Assembly (NCBI RefSeq): GCF_051659545.1
Contig: NZ_JBOFOR010000218.1
Coordinates: 1-52,512, forward strand
DNA: 52,512 nt
Source: JBOFOR01 sp051659545
Lineage (GTDB): Bacteria; Bacillota; Clostridia; Peptostreptococcales; Peptostreptococcaceae
Reading direction: 5' to 3'
Shown here: piece after piece, positions 8,360-16,878 of the stretch
How the letters are laid out: each line of letters opens with the position of its first letter
Position numbering within the stretch: the first letter of the stretch is position 1
Translations under genes and position numbers: made by a program
The notes under the pieces: model-generated
Told to the model about the DNA's origin: nothing
What the model saw: only the letters and a program-made list of their open reading frames with translations
Database searches by the model: none

Positions 8360-9064
8360 TTATCTTACTGTTGTTCCTATGTTTTCTCCCATTACTGCCT
8401 TTATTATATTCTCTGTTGAAAGTTCAAATACCTTTATAGGAATCTTATTATCCATACATAAAGATGTTGCAGTTGAATCCATAACTTTTAATTCTTTTTG
8501 AAGAACTTCTATATAACTTAATTCTTCAAATTTAACAGCATCTGAATGTACCTTTGGATCCTTATCGTATACTGCATCAACATTTTTAGCAAGTAATATA
8601 ACTTCGGCTTCCATTTCAGCAGCACGTAAAGCTGCAGCAGTATCTGTTGAGAAATACGGATTTCCTGTTCCTGCACCAAATATAACAACTCTGTTCTTTT
8701 CTAAGTGTCTAACTGCTTTTCTTCTTATATAAGGTTCCGCTATTTGTCTCATTTCTATAGCTGTTTGAACTCTTGTCTGTACCTCTATATTTTCAAGTGC
8801 ATCCTGTAATGCCATTGAATTCATTACAGTAGCAAGCATTCCTATATAGTCTGCTGTAGTTCTATCCATACCTTCTGATGTTCTACCTCTCCAGAAGTTA
8901 CCACCACCTACGACAACAGATACTTCTACACCTACTTCATGTATTTTTCTTATAGCTATAGCTATTTCGTTTACGATATCATTGTTTATACCGAAACCTT
9001 TATCACCTGATAATGCTTCACCACTAAGTTTTAGCAGTACTCTTTTGTACATTGGGTTATTCAT
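8360..9064 (-). CDS. pyrH: UMP kinase
   Basis: A 234-residue amino-acid-kinase-fold enzyme phosphorylating UMP to UDP. It shows VLLKLSGEALSG, VVGGGNFWRG, DYIGMLATVMN, IFGAGTGNPYFSTDTAAALRA and LAKNVDAVYDKDP. An upstream in-frame ATG exists (10 codons earlier), but AGGAGG lies nine bases before the ATG at 9064, so that start is chosen. A terminator-like hairpin separates it from tsf. Confidence 0.97.
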   Translation of the reverse strand: MNNPMYKRVLLKLSGEALSGDKGFGINNDIVNEIAIAIRKIHEVGVEVSVVVGGGNFWRGRTSEGMDRTTADYIGMLATVMNSMALQDALENIEVQTRVQTAIEMRQIAEPYIRRKAVRHLEKNRVVIFGAGTGNPYFSTDTAAALRAAEMEAEVILLAKNVDAVYDKDPKVHSDAVKFEELSYIEVLQKELKVMDSTATSLCMDNKIPIKVFELSTENIIKAVMGENIGTTVR

Positions 9065-9104
9065 AAGAAATCCTCCTAATTGGAATTGAATCATGCTTTT
9101 TCTA

Positions 9105-9138
9105 TTTTTTAAAAAAAGAGAACACTTAAGTGTCCTCT
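9105..9138 (-). terminator. Terminator between tsf and pyrH
   Basis: On the minus strand an 11-bp stem with one G-T wobble (AGAGGACACTT / AAGTGTTCTCT) is followed by TTTTTTT. It lies just 3' of tsf, so pyrH probably depends on read-through or its own promoter. Confidence 0.75.
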
Positions 9139-9145
9139 CTTATAA

Positions 9146-10054
9146 TTACTTAAGTTGCTTAGCAACTTCTTCTGCAAAGTTTTCTTCTTTCTTTTCTATA
9201 CCTTCTCCAACTTCGAATCTTACAACTCTAACAACTTCTATTTCAGCTCCTACTTTTTTAGCAGTATCTGCAACTAATTGCTTTATAGTTAAATCAGGGT
9301 TCTTAACGAAAGGTTGCTCTAATAAACAAACGTCCTTTAATTGTTTTTCAAGTCTTCCTTTTATCATCTTCTCAACTATGTTAGCTGGCTTTCCTTCGTT
9401 TAAAGCTTGTTGAGTTAATATTTCTGTTTCATGAGCTATGTAATCAGCATCTACATCGTTTCTTGAAACATACTTAGGGTTCATAGCAGCAACTTGCATA
9501 GCTATATCTCTTCCCATAGTTATAACTTCTGCATCTCTTGCAGTAGTTTTCATTTCAACTAAGACACCTATTTTTCCACCACCGTGTATGTATCCAGCAA
9601 CTTGTCCATCAGTTACTATCTTGTTGAATCTTCTGAAGTCTAACTTTTCTCCTATTGTAGCTATTCTGTTGTTTAATACTTCAGATAAAGCTATTCCTTC
9701 AGCATGAGTTTCTGCTAATAATTCAGCTATATCTTCTTTATCAGTAGCTAAAGCCATCATTGCAGCATCCTTAACAAAAGTTTTGAAATCTTCGTTCTTT
9801 GCAACGAAGTCAGTTTCTGAATTTACTTCTACTATAGAAGCAACTGTATTATCATCGTTCATTTCTATAGCAACTAATCCTTCAGCAGCTATTCTATCAG
9901 CTTTTTTAGCAGCTTTAGATAAACCTTTTTCTCTTAATAAATCTACAGCTCTTTCCATGCTACCTTCAGCTTCTTGTAAAGTTTTTTTACAATCCATCAT
10001 TCCAGCACCTGTTAATTCCCTTAACTCTTTAACCATTTGTGCAGTTATAGCCAT
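9146..10054 (-). CDS. tsf: Translation elongation factor Ts
   Basis: A 302-residue guanine nucleotide exchange factor for EF-Tu. The N-terminal UBA-like part has VKELRELTGAGMMDCKK, followed by the TDFVAKNEDF core. The C-terminal core domain is present, with IVEKMIKGRLEKQLKDVCLLEQPFVK. Length is typical. GGAGG lies before the ATG. It follows rpsB in the standard rpsB-tsf order, with a hairpin in the gap. Confidence 0.97.
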   Translation of the reverse strand: MAITAQMVKELRELTGAGMMDCKKTLQEAEGSMERAVDLLREKGLSKAAKKADRIAAEGLVAIEMNDDNTVASIVEVNSETDFVAKNEDFKTFVKDAAMMALATDKEDIAELLAETHAEGIALSEVLNNRIATIGEKLDFRRFNKIVTDGQVAGYIHGGGKIGVLVEMKTTARDAEVITMGRDIAMQVAAMNPKYVSRNDVDADYIAHETEILTQQALNEGKPANIVEKMIKGRLEKQLKDVCLLEQPFVKNPDLTIKQLVADTAKKVGAEIEVVRVVRFEVGEGIEKKEENFAEEVAKQLK

Positions 10055-10078
10055 TTGGGTTACCTCCTATATATTAGT

Positions 10079-10105
10079 AATGGTAAGGGCATGACCCTTA
10101 CCATT
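10079..10105 (-). other. Intergenic hairpin between rpsB and tsf
   Basis: An 11-bp inverted repeat (AATGGTAAGGG / CCCTTACCATT, 5-base loop) sits between rpsB and tsf. On the minus strand it is not followed by a T run, so it looks more like a partial attenuator or an RNA processing/stability element than a full terminator. Confidence 0.5.
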
Positions 10106-10122
10106 CAGTTTTTATTTATAGA

Positions 10123-10842
10123 TTATTTTTGGTCTTCAGACTCTTCTACTTCTTCTTCAGCACCTTGTCTACCTTCAATTATCGCATTAGCCATAGCAGC
10201 AGTTATTAATTTAACAGCTCTTATAGCATCATCGTTACCAGGTATAGCATAATCTAATTCTTCTGGGTCACAGTTAGTATCAACTATACCAAATACTGGT
10301 ATACCTAATCTATGAGCTTCTTGTATCGCTATGTTTTCTTTTCTTGGGTCAACTATGAACATAGCTCCTGGTAATTCAGGCATATCTTTCATACCATTTA
10401 GGTATTTTTCTAATTTTTCTTTTTCAGCTCTTAACTTTATAACTTCTTTTTTAGGAAGAACATTGAATACACCTTCGTTTTCCATTTTTTCTAATTTTCT
10501 TAATTTGTTTATTCTTGTTTGTATAGTTTTGTGGTTTGTTAACATTCCACCTAACCATCTTTCGTTAACGTAGAACATTCCACATCTTTGAGCTTCTTCT
10601 CTTATAGCATCTTGAGCTTGTTTCTTAGTTCCTACGAATAATACTGGCTTACCAGTTTCAGCTACTTCTTTCATAGCTCTGTAAGCTTCTTCAGCTTTCT
10701 TAACTGTTTTTTGTAAGTCTATTATATATATTCCATTTCTTTCTGTGAAGATGTATTTAGCCATCTTAGGGTTCCATCTTCTAGTTTGATGTCCGAAGTG
10801 AACACCAGCTTCTAATAATTGTTTCATTGATATTACTGACAT
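10123..10842 (-). CDS. rpsB: 30S ribosomal protein S2
   Basis: A 239-residue ribosomal protein needed for 30S assembly. MKQLLEAGVHFGHQTRRWNPKM, VLFVGTKKQAQDAI, ERWLGGMLTN and GIPVFGIVDTNCDP are all present, with an acidic C-terminus. AAGGAGG precedes the ATG. The transcript starts about 110 bases upstream from a sigma-A promoter and includes a structured leader. Confidence 0.97.
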   Translation of the reverse strand: MSVISMKQLLEAGVHFGHQTRRWNPKMAKYIFTERNGIYIIDLQKTVKKAEEAYRAMKEVAETGKPVLFVGTKKQAQDAIREEAQRCGMFYVNERWLGGMLTNHKTIQTRINKLRKLEKMENEGVFNVLPKKEVIKLRAEKEKLEKYLNGMKDMPELPGAMFIVDPRKENIAIQEAHRLGIPVFGIVDTNCDPEELDYAIPGNDDAIRAVKLITAAMANAIIEGRQGAEEEVEESEDQK

Positions 10843-10950
10843 TTAGTACCTCCTTGGTTTTATACCTCCGACACAATCAACTCTTAAAACAACCTCTTGG
10901 GCACCGTTTTAAGATCCTATGTCGTGTGTGATTAGTTTTTTATTTTTTCA
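10843..10950 (-). promoter_or_regulatory. Structured 5' leader of rpsB (candidate autoregulatory RNA)
   Basis: The leader between promoter and rpsB can fold into an inner 8-bp stem (CTTAAAAC / GTTTTAAG) with a GC-containing loop, enclosed by CGACA / TGTCG. Its base composition is richer in GC than the surrounding non-coding DNA. Ribosomal protein leaders often bind their product. That this one binds S2 is inference. Confidence 0.4.
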
Positions 10951-10958
10951 CCTCTAGT

Positions 10959-10987
10959 AGTATATCATAGAAATTTGCAAAATACAA
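10959..10987 (-). promoter_or_regulatory. Sigma-A promoter for rpsB-tsf
   Basis: The minus strand has TTGTAT (10987-10982), a 17-bp spacer ending in TGA, and TATACT (10964-10959), which gives an extended -10. The predicted start lies about 105-110 bases upstream of the rpsB ATG. Confidence 0.65.
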
Positions 10988-11049
10988 TATGTTTTATCCC
11001 TTTTATTTTTATCCTTTTTTATCTAGATTATATACTGTTTGCTATTTTC

Positions 11050-12237
11050 TTAATCAGTAAAAATCATTTTTATTTTTGTCTTTAAAGATGCAGTATCTAC
11101 ATCATTGTCACTTACTATGTCTACACTACCTAAAATTTCTCCATCTTCGGTGTAGTATTTTATTACACCAAGAACATCGCCTTTTTTAATAGGATATCTT
11201 ACTTCCTTAAAGGTAATTTGTGAGTTTAATTTTTCTTCTTTTCCTATTATTGTATAAAGTTCTTTATCCGCTTTTAGTATTACTTCTAACTCCAGTATTC
11301 CTTTTATATATTTTTTTCCTATTAATTGATTTTTAGTCATTACTTTTTTTGTTGTAAAATTTTCTTTTCCAAACTTTAAAATTGAAAGAGATGTAGATAA
11401 CCTTTTATCTTTGTGGTTAGTCCCTAGTACTACACCTATTATTCTATGCTCCTTTTCATTTAAGTCATCTTTATCTACGTTCATAGAAAAAGCTAGACAG
11501 TATCCTGCATTACCTGTATATCCTGTCTTTATCCCATCTACATTAGGAATTATTCCTAACAACGCATTAGTATTATTTTTTACAAATCCTCTTTTTGCAT
11601 ATGAATATGTAGCCATATCTGTAATAGCTACAACTTGCTTTTCATAATTATCAAACATATATTTACCAAGTTTAGCTATATCCCTAGCTGTAGATATATT
11701 TTCTCTAGGTGGATTTTTAGGCTGACTTAAATCATATATAGGAAGACCATGAGGATTGACAAAATTAGTATTTGTCATTCCAATTTCCTTAGCTTTTATA
11801 TTCATTCGTTTTATAAATTTCTTTTCATCTTTACTTATATGTCTTGATATAGCTATTGCAGCATCATTTCCTGATACAATCATAAGACCTTTCATTAACT
11901 CTATTAGAGGTACTTTTTCTCCTTCCTTTAAATGATAACTTGACCCTCTTACTGATGCTATTGATTTATCAACAGTTATAATGTCATTAGCATTTACTTC
12001 TCTATTTTCTATAGCTTCTATAGCTAATAAAAAGGTCATCATTTTACTTAAACTAGCTAATGGTCGTTTTGCATCAGGATCTTTTTCAAATAGTACTCTA
12101 TTTGTATCTTGATCTATAAGTATTGATGATTTAGAAAATTTATCTACTTTTTGTTGTGGCAAAGCGTAGGATAGATTTGACACTAACATTGTAACTATTG
12201 AAACAACTATTATTAATTTTTGTAGTCTTTTTCTCAA
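11050..12237 (-). CDS. Serine-type D-alanyl-D-alanine carboxypeptidase (penicillin-binding protein, DacF/PBP5 type)
   Basis: An S11-family peptidase of about 395 residues that trims the terminal D-Ala of peptidoglycan stem peptides outside the membrane. A signal peptide comes first (hydrophobic stretch, cleavage near the SYA-LPQ region). The active-site set is clear: SxxK as SLSKM, SxN as VSGND, and KTG as DGIKTGYTG. A PBP5_C-like beta domain forms the C-terminus. The start is uncertain: TTG at 12237 has AAGGTGAG five bases upstream, while an in-frame GTG at 12246 overlaps that site, so TTG is preferred. It diverges from the glycosyltransferase at 12432. Confidence 0.92.
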   Translation of the reverse strand: MRKRLQKLIIVVSIVTMLVSNLSYALPQQKVDKFSKSSILIDQDTNRVLFEKDPDAKRPLASLSKMMTFLLAIEAIENREVNANDIITVDKSIASVRGSSYHLKEGEKVPLIELMKGLMIVSGNDAAIAISRHISKDEKKFIKRMNIKAKEIGMTNTNFVNPHGLPIYDLSQPKNPPRENISTARDIAKLGKYMFDNYEKQVVAITDMATYSYAKRGFVKNNTNALLGIIPNVDGIKTGYTGNAGYCLAFSMNVDKDDLNEKEHRIIGVVLGTNHKDKRLSTSLSILKFGKENFTTKKVMTKNQLIGKKYIKGILELEVILKADKELYTIIGKEEKLNSQITFKEVRYPIKKGDVLGVIKYYTEDGEILGSVDIVSDNDVDTASLKTKIKMIFTD

Positions 12238-12350
12238 AATGCTCACCTTCTTAAATAATAAGTATGTTTTAATTTTTTCCTTTTTAGGCTAATAATATAT
12301 CAGTAATTATTTACTAGCTATAATTCTTATTTTTATAAATATATCTTCCA

Positions 12351-12366
12351 AAATAGTAAACTATTT
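12351..12366. promoter_or_regulatory. Inverted repeat in the divergent promoter region
   Basis: AAATAGT-aa-ACTATTT is a perfect palindrome between the carboxypeptidase and the glycosyltransferase genes. On the plus strand TTGATG, 17 bp, TACATA follows as a possible promoter for the glycosyltransferase, so the repeat would sit at its -35. An operator role is only a suggestion. Confidence 0.3.
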
Positions 12367-12431
12367 GATGTACTATTTTTTAATTTCTACATACTATACA
12401 ATGTGGTAAAAACTAAATATAGGAGGATAGA

Positions 12432-13778
12432 ATGAGTAATATTAATCATATATCAAGTAAACAATTACCTTTTAAAAAAATTTTAATCGGTAGCCCAATA
12501 TACCAAAAAAAAGATATATTAAAAGAATTTTTACTTTCCTTAGAACAATTACAAAAAGATAATCTAATTGTTGATTATTACTTTATTGATGATAATGTTG
12601 ACTTACAATCAAAACAACTCCTTTGGAATTTTAAAACTGAACATGATAATGTTTTTTTAGAAACCAGCAAGACCGATGATAATGAATATTACTTTGATAA
12701 CTACACTCATAGATGGAGTGATAAATTGATAGAAAAAGTATCTATGTTCAAGAATAATATTATTAATTTTTCAATAGAAAAGGATTATGATTATTTATTT
12801 CTAATCGACTCCGATATTGTACTTCATCCAAAAACTCTACACCAACTAATTAGTAATGAAAAAGAAATTATTTCAAATATTTTTTGGACTCAATGGACTC
12901 CAGATAATCCTCCTTTACCTCAAGTATGGCTTAAGGATGACTATAAATTATATGATGCTATACAAAATGAAAATCTTACAGATACAGAAATCCAAAAGAA
13001 AACTATTGATTTTATAAACCTCCTCAAAGAGCATGGTGTGTATAAAGTTGGAGGATTAGGCGCTTGCACTTTAATAAGCAAAAGCGCTTTATTAAAAGGA
13101 GTTAATTTTAATCCACTTTATAATATTTCCTTTTGGGGTGAAGATAGACATTTTTGTATAAGAGCTGCTGCTCTAGGCATAGACCTTTTTGTTGATACTT
13201 ATTATCCAGCTTTTCACATCTATAGAGAGTCTGATTTATTAAAAGTTCATGAATATAAGAAAAATACTTTTTCAAACTTTTCTAACGAAATAGTTCTTCG
13301 AAAACAACAATGGGATGAAACAATCAGCACTAATTCTGAGTGGATATTGTTTTTAGATGCAGATGAAGTTTTAGAAGATAAATTTAAAAGTTTAGTTAAA
13401 GATTTAATAAAAAATTCTCAATATGATGGATATTTATTTAGATTATATGATTTTTGGGACAACAATCACTACAGAGAAGATGAACTATGGCATGCTCATA
13501 AATTTTATAAGCCTTTTATGATTAGATATCAAGAAAATTTCAATTATAAATTTAACGAAGTCCCTCACCACTGCGGTAGAATGCCTGCTAATGTAACAGA
13601 CCTTTCTGTTACCACTTGTGATTTAAGAATTAAACACTACGGTTGGGCTGATGAAAATGATAGACTCGAAAAATTTAACAGATACATGGAATACGATTCC
13701 GATGGACAATATGGATCTATGGAACAATATTTATCAATACTTGATCCTTCCCCTAATATTATAGAATGGATTGAATAA
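12432..13778 (+). CDS. Glycosyltransferase family 2 protein with a second, N-terminally shortened GT2 module
   Basis: A 448-residue cytoplasmic protein, predicted to transfer sugars onto an unknown acceptor. Residues 14-270 form a GT-A module with IGSPIYQ, the DSD metal motif (126-128) and FWGEDRHFCIRA. Residues 275-448 resemble the second half of another GT2 module: FSNEIVLRKQQWDETISTNSEW then LFLDADE (DADE at 309-312) and a C-terminal RIKHYGW motif. The first 60 or so residues of a normal GT2 domain are missing from the second module. AGGAGG lies before the ATG. It converges on the GT2/FkbM gene and lies beside the transthyretin-domain genes, which may be its substrates. Confidence 0.8.
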   Translation: MSNINHISSKQLPFKKILIGSPIYQKKDILKEFLLSLEQLQKDNLIVDYYFIDDNVDLQSKQLLWNFKTEHDNVFLETSKTDDNEYYFDNYTHRWSDKLIEKVSMFKNNIINFSIEKDYDYLFLIDSDIVLHPKTLHQLISNEKEIISNIFWTQWTPDNPPLPQVWLKDDYKLYDAIQNENLTDTEIQKKTIDFINLLKEHGVYKVGGLGACTLISKSALLKGVNFNPLYNISFWGEDRHFCIRAAALGIDLFVDTYYPAFHIYRESDLLKVHEYKKNTFSNFSNEIVLRKQQWDETISTNSEWILFLDADEVLEDKFKSLVKDLIKNSQYDGYLFRLYDFWDNNHYREDELWHAHKFYKPFMIRYQENFNYKFNEVPHHCGRMPANVTDLSVTTCDLRIKHYGWADENDRLEKFNRYMEYDSDGQYGSMEQYLSILDPSPNIIEWIE

Positions 13779-13779
13779 C

Positions 13780-13809
13780 AAAAAACTGTGGCTTTAACCA
13801 CAGTTTTTT
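13780..13809. terminator. Bidirectional terminator between the two glycosyltransferase genes
   Basis: AAAAAACTGTGG / CCACAGTTTTTT is a perfect 12-bp stem with a 6-base loop between converging genes. It gives a T tract on both strands. Confidence 0.85.
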
Positions 13810-15947
13810 GTTGCCTTTATATATCCATTTGTTCTCGAAACCATTCTTCCTTGAATAGTAAATTCATTTCTTTTTAGTATATTACATATTTTTACAAATG
13901 ATTCTGGAGTATGAGTTTCCATTATTATTGATTTAGTGTCTACAAGTAATTTTATAAATTTTTCATCTTTAAAGATTTCAATTTCTCCTCCCTCACAATC
14001 CATTTTTATAACAATATCTATACCTTTATGCTCTTTTATTATATCCTCTAATATATTTGCAGCTCTTTTAATTTCCACCTCCTCTATTTTATATTCTCCT
14101 TCATGTTCGTTATAAGACCTAGGCTTTTCTTCTAGTAATGTAATTTTAGAGTTTCCTTTTAATTTTTCATTGAATATCCCTTTACCTAAAATATCGCTCT
14201 TGCCTAATCCATAATTATAAGCTTGAACTTTATCTTGTAGATCTGGATTTAATTTTAAATTATTCAGTAAACAACTATAAGTTAATTTAAAAGGTTCATA
14301 ACTATATACTTTTTTTACATTTGAATTAGACGCAAAATATATGCTCGCAATTCCAACGTTAGCTCCTATATCAATCACTACACACTCTTTATTGGTAACG
14401 ATTTCATATTCTTTATTTCTAAAAACTTCATTGAAAATTTCTATTTCTTCTAACTCTTTAAATTCAAAGTATACTCCATCATAATCAAATTTAATTTTCC
14501 CATCATCGGTTTGAACTTTACCTAGTTGCTCAAGATATTGTATATATTCATTAAACTTAAAGCTTATATCATCATGTCTAAAAATCTTTATAATTTCTCC
14601 ATTAACACCTTTAATAAAGTTCAAATTATTATTTTCTATCATTATTAATACTTTTTCATTAATATCTGGAGATGATAAATCTCCACTTCTCATAATCATT
14701 ATATACTTACCTTTGCAAGCATCTCTCCCTATACTTATTTTTTTGTCATCTATTTCTTTTGGTATTTGAATTACTTGCGCTCTTAAATTTAGTACCATCT
14801 CGATGTCTACATCTATATCTTCATTACTAACTACTACTACATTTTCACTTACTTCATTAATACTTTTTATTGTCTCAATTAAGCCCTTATTAGAAAATTC
14901 ATCAACCGTTATCATGATACTTAAAATATCATCTTCTTTTTTTATTGATAAATTTTCTAATTTATCCCTCATAAGATTTATATTGTATTGATTTTCAAAA
15001 TGACTTATTGGGTAGTCATATTTTTGTTCCTCGTTGCAATTTATATATTCTTCTAAGCTTTCTTTTGCTCTCGAAAATTTTCCACATTGTATCCATGACA
15101 TACATTCCATAAAATACAAATCTTTATAGCCTGGAGTAGTTTCCTTAATTTTCTTTATAAAGTTTATCGTGTCATTGAATCTCTTTTCATTATTTAAAAC
15201 TTTTACTATGTTCATGACTAGTGATGGGTAATATGTGTATTGATATTTTTCTAAATCCATATTATTTAAGGATTTTTTATAGGCTCCTATGGCTTTTTTA
15301 TATTCATCAATCTTTCCATATTCATTACCTAAAACAAAATAATAATATGCATCCTTATCTTTTTCTTCATATGACTCTAATATATCTATATTTCTTTTGT
15401 TTTTTTTATCTAGATTACTCATGTTTCCATCATAACCATAATGATAAAATACTATATCAGTTTCTTTTATACTTTCAAGACCTCTCATCTCTTTAATGGA
15501 ATTTATAATTTGCTCATGGAGTTTGCCTTTAAATCTATATTTAGGATTGTTTTTATATAATCTTACTCCAGCTGCCTCATAAGAACACTTTCCTTCTATT
15601 ATATTTAATACCCTTACATAAAACCCTTCATAGTTAAGATTATTATTTAAAATTCCCTTTATTCTTTTCCTATCTTCTTCCCTAATTTCTTCATCTGCAT
15701 CTATATATAAAATCCAATCCATTGTAGCTTTTTCTAAGGATACATTTCTAGCTTTACTAAAATTTTTTTCCCATTTGTGGTGATAAATTTTAGCTCCTAT
15801 TTCTTTTGCTATTTCAATAGTTTTATCTGTAGATCCTGTATCCACTACAATAATTTCATCAACTATGTCTTTTATGCTATCTAAGCATCTTTTTATATGT
15901 TTTTCTTCATTTTTCACTATTAAACAAGCACTTATTGTGTTATTCAT
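13794..15947 (-). CDS. Multi-module glycosyltransferase family 2 / FkbM methyltransferase
   Basis: A 717-residue protein with at least three modules. Residues 1-170 are a GT2 domain (SACLIVKNEE, VVDTGSTDKT, DADE at 83-86). About 190-320 is helical and TPR-like, with repeated Tyr/Leu helices such as YYFVLGNEYG. About 340-450 looks like a degenerate second GT2-like fold. About 500-715 is an FkbM-type SAM methyltransferase (VVIDIGANVGIASIYF, YSYEPF, IKMDCEGGE). Such fusions build and O-methylate glycans on surface proteins or polysaccharides. No signal peptide or membrane helix is seen. The target here is unknown. It ends at a bidirectional terminator. Confidence 0.85.
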   Translation of the reverse strand: MNNTISACLIVKNEEKHIKRCLDSIKDIVDEIIVVDTGSTDKTIEIAKEIGAKIYHHKWEKNFSKARNVSLEKATMDWILYIDADEEIREEDRKRIKGILNNNLNYEGFYVRVLNIIEGKCSYEAAGVRLYKNNPKYRFKGKLHEQIINSIKEMRGLESIKETDIVFYHYGYDGNMSNLDKKNKRNIDILESYEEKDKDAYYYFVLGNEYGKIDEYKKAIGAYKKSLNNMDLEKYQYTYYPSLVMNIVKVLNNEKRFNDTINFIKKIKETTPGYKDLYFMECMSWIQCGKFSRAKESLEEYINCNEEQKYDYPISHFENQYNINLMRDKLENLSIKKEDDILSIMITVDEFSNKGLIETIKSINEVSENVVVVSNEDIDVDIEMVLNLRAQVIQIPKEIDDKKISIGRDACKGKYIMIMRSGDLSSPDINEKVLIMIENNNLNFIKGVNGEIIKIFRHDDISFKFNEYIQYLEQLGKVQTDDGKIKFDYDGVYFEFKELEEIEIFNEVFRNKEYEIVTNKECVVIDIGANVGIASIYFASNSNVKKVYSYEPFKLTYSCLLNNLKLNPDLQDKVQAYNYGLGKSDILGKGIFNEKLKGNSKITLLEEKPRSYNEHEGEYKIEEVEIKRAANILEDIIKEHKGIDIVIKMDCEGGEIEIFKDEKFIKLLVDTKSIIMETHTPESFVKICNILKRNEFTIQGRMVSRTNGYIKATKNCG

Positions 15948-16097
15948 GTTTCACCACTTCCTCTTATTTTTTAAGAAGTATTTACTTAATAACATTTTAT
16001 TCTTACTTGCTTTCTAATGTTCAAATATTATTATTCTTTTTACATTTTATTTTTACATAGTTATGCAACAATTTCATTCTTTTTCAATATTATATAG

Positions 16098-16116
16098 TGT
16101 AGTATAAAATACTACA
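16098..16116. promoter_or_regulatory. Palindrome upstream of the transthyretin-domain gene cluster
   Basis: TGTAGTAT-aaa-ATACTACA is a perfect 8-bp inverted repeat, 22 bp before the first small gene. It contains a TATAAA that could be a -10 element. It may be an operator over the promoter of this cluster. Confidence 0.35.
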
Positions 16117-16138
16117 AATTTGATATGAGGTGATATAT

Positions 16139-16438
16139 ATGGCAAATATGAATATATATTCAAATACTACAAATTCAACATTTTCTGTAGGAGTTTCTAA
16201 AAGTTTTACGGTTCTTGCTACTACTTTTGTAGGATATACTCATCCAAGTGGAATAATTGATGGGTTTACAACTTATATAAATGGTGCTACAGCAGCTAAT
16301 GCAGTAGTTGAATTATTAGACGGTTCTGGTGAAGTTATTCAACAAGTGTTTTCAAATAGCCCACTCGGCGATTTCAGAATTATTACTGATAATAGAACTA
16401 CTAGTTATACTATAAAAGTTTACTTACCAAGCTTATAG
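16139..16438 (+). CDS. Single carboxypeptidase-regulatory-like (transthyretin-type) domain protein, first copy
   Basis: A 99-residue beta-rich protein. After a Ser/Thr/Asn-rich N-terminus it shows the CarboxypepD_reg pattern: IDGFTTYING, AANAVVELLDGSGEV, then GDFRI and YTIKVYLP. There is no signal peptide, sortase motif or cysteine. The ATG at 16139 is chosen because GAGGTG lies six bases upstream; an in-frame GTG at 16130 overlaps that site. It is the first of four same-strand genes. Single-domain proteins of this fold often build or decorate surface structures; the export route is unknown. The family call rests on pattern only. Confidence 0.65.
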   Translation: MANMNIYSNTTNSTFSVGVSKSFTVLATTFVGYTHPSGIIDGFTTYINGATAANAVVELLDGSGEVIQQVFSNSPLGDFRIITDNRTTSYTIKVYLPSL

Positions 16439-16461
16439 TATAATCTCTAAGGAGTATTTTT

Positions 16462-16800
16462 ATGAATACCAAGATTATAGATGGAAAAAAGTATGTTGAA
16501 TTAGATATTGTTGATATATATATTGATGGTAATAAAATTGACAAAGAATTTAAATTAGAAAGTTCTAGTGTTGATTTATTAGTTAAATTAGTTGAACCAG
16601 TGAATTCTGCTAGTGAAGATTTTTTAGAAAATAATAACGTGAATTCTTTAAATACTAAAGATTTAACTACAGAAGATGAGTTTATTAATAATAATATAAA
16701 CTCTCAGGAAAATAAACATTCAAAAAAACATGTATACGGCCTGTTTATAATAGCTGTTACTATTATAATTATACAAACTGTTGTAATATTTCTAAAATAA
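16462..16800 (+). CDS. Tail-anchored membrane protein of unknown function
   Basis: A 112-residue protein I do not recognise. The N-terminal 50 residues look like a small beta unit (KKYVELDIVDIYIDGNKI), followed by an Asn/Glu/Ser-rich linker (about 55-88) and one C-terminal membrane helix (about 90-111, VYGLFIIAVTIIIIQ). With no signal peptide, the N-terminal part should face the cytoplasm. AAGGAG precedes the ATG, 24 bp after the first transthyretin-domain gene, so the two are probably co-transcribed. Confidence 0.7.
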   Translation: MNTKIIDGKKYVELDIVDIYIDGNKIDKEFKLESSSVDLLVKLVEPVNSASEDFLENNNVNSLNTKDLTTEDEFINNNINSQENKHSKKHVYGLFIIAVTIIIIQTVVIFLK

Positions 16801-16829
16801 GATAATTTACTTTATCTAAAAATATATCT

Positions 16830-16873
16830 GTGGGTATTGTGAAATACCCACCTCTAGATATATTTTAGAGGTG
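16830..16873 (+). promoter_or_regulatory. Two overlapping hairpins that can mask the ribosome-binding site of the next gene
   Basis: Stem 1 is GTGGGTATT (16830-16838) with AATACCCAC (16843-16851). Stem 2 is CACCTCTA (16849-16856) with TAGAGGTG (16866-16873), which contains the GAGGTG ribosome-binding site of the gene starting at 16879. The stems share 16849-16851, so full stem 1 shortens stem 2. No T run follows stem 1, so it is not a terminator. Confidence 0.5.
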
Positions 16874-16878
16874 AAAAT

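Noticed and set aside
16139..16438. Endospore appendage (Ena/DUF3992) subunit
   Set aside because: Size and beta-rich nature fit, but the cysteine-bearing N-terminal connector is absent, and the pattern fits CarboxypepD_reg better. Kept only as an open possibility in the cluster finding.
16830..16851. Terminator before the second transthyretin-domain gene
   Set aside because: The 9-bp stem has no T run after it on the plus strand, and a second stem covers the ribosome site directly downstream.
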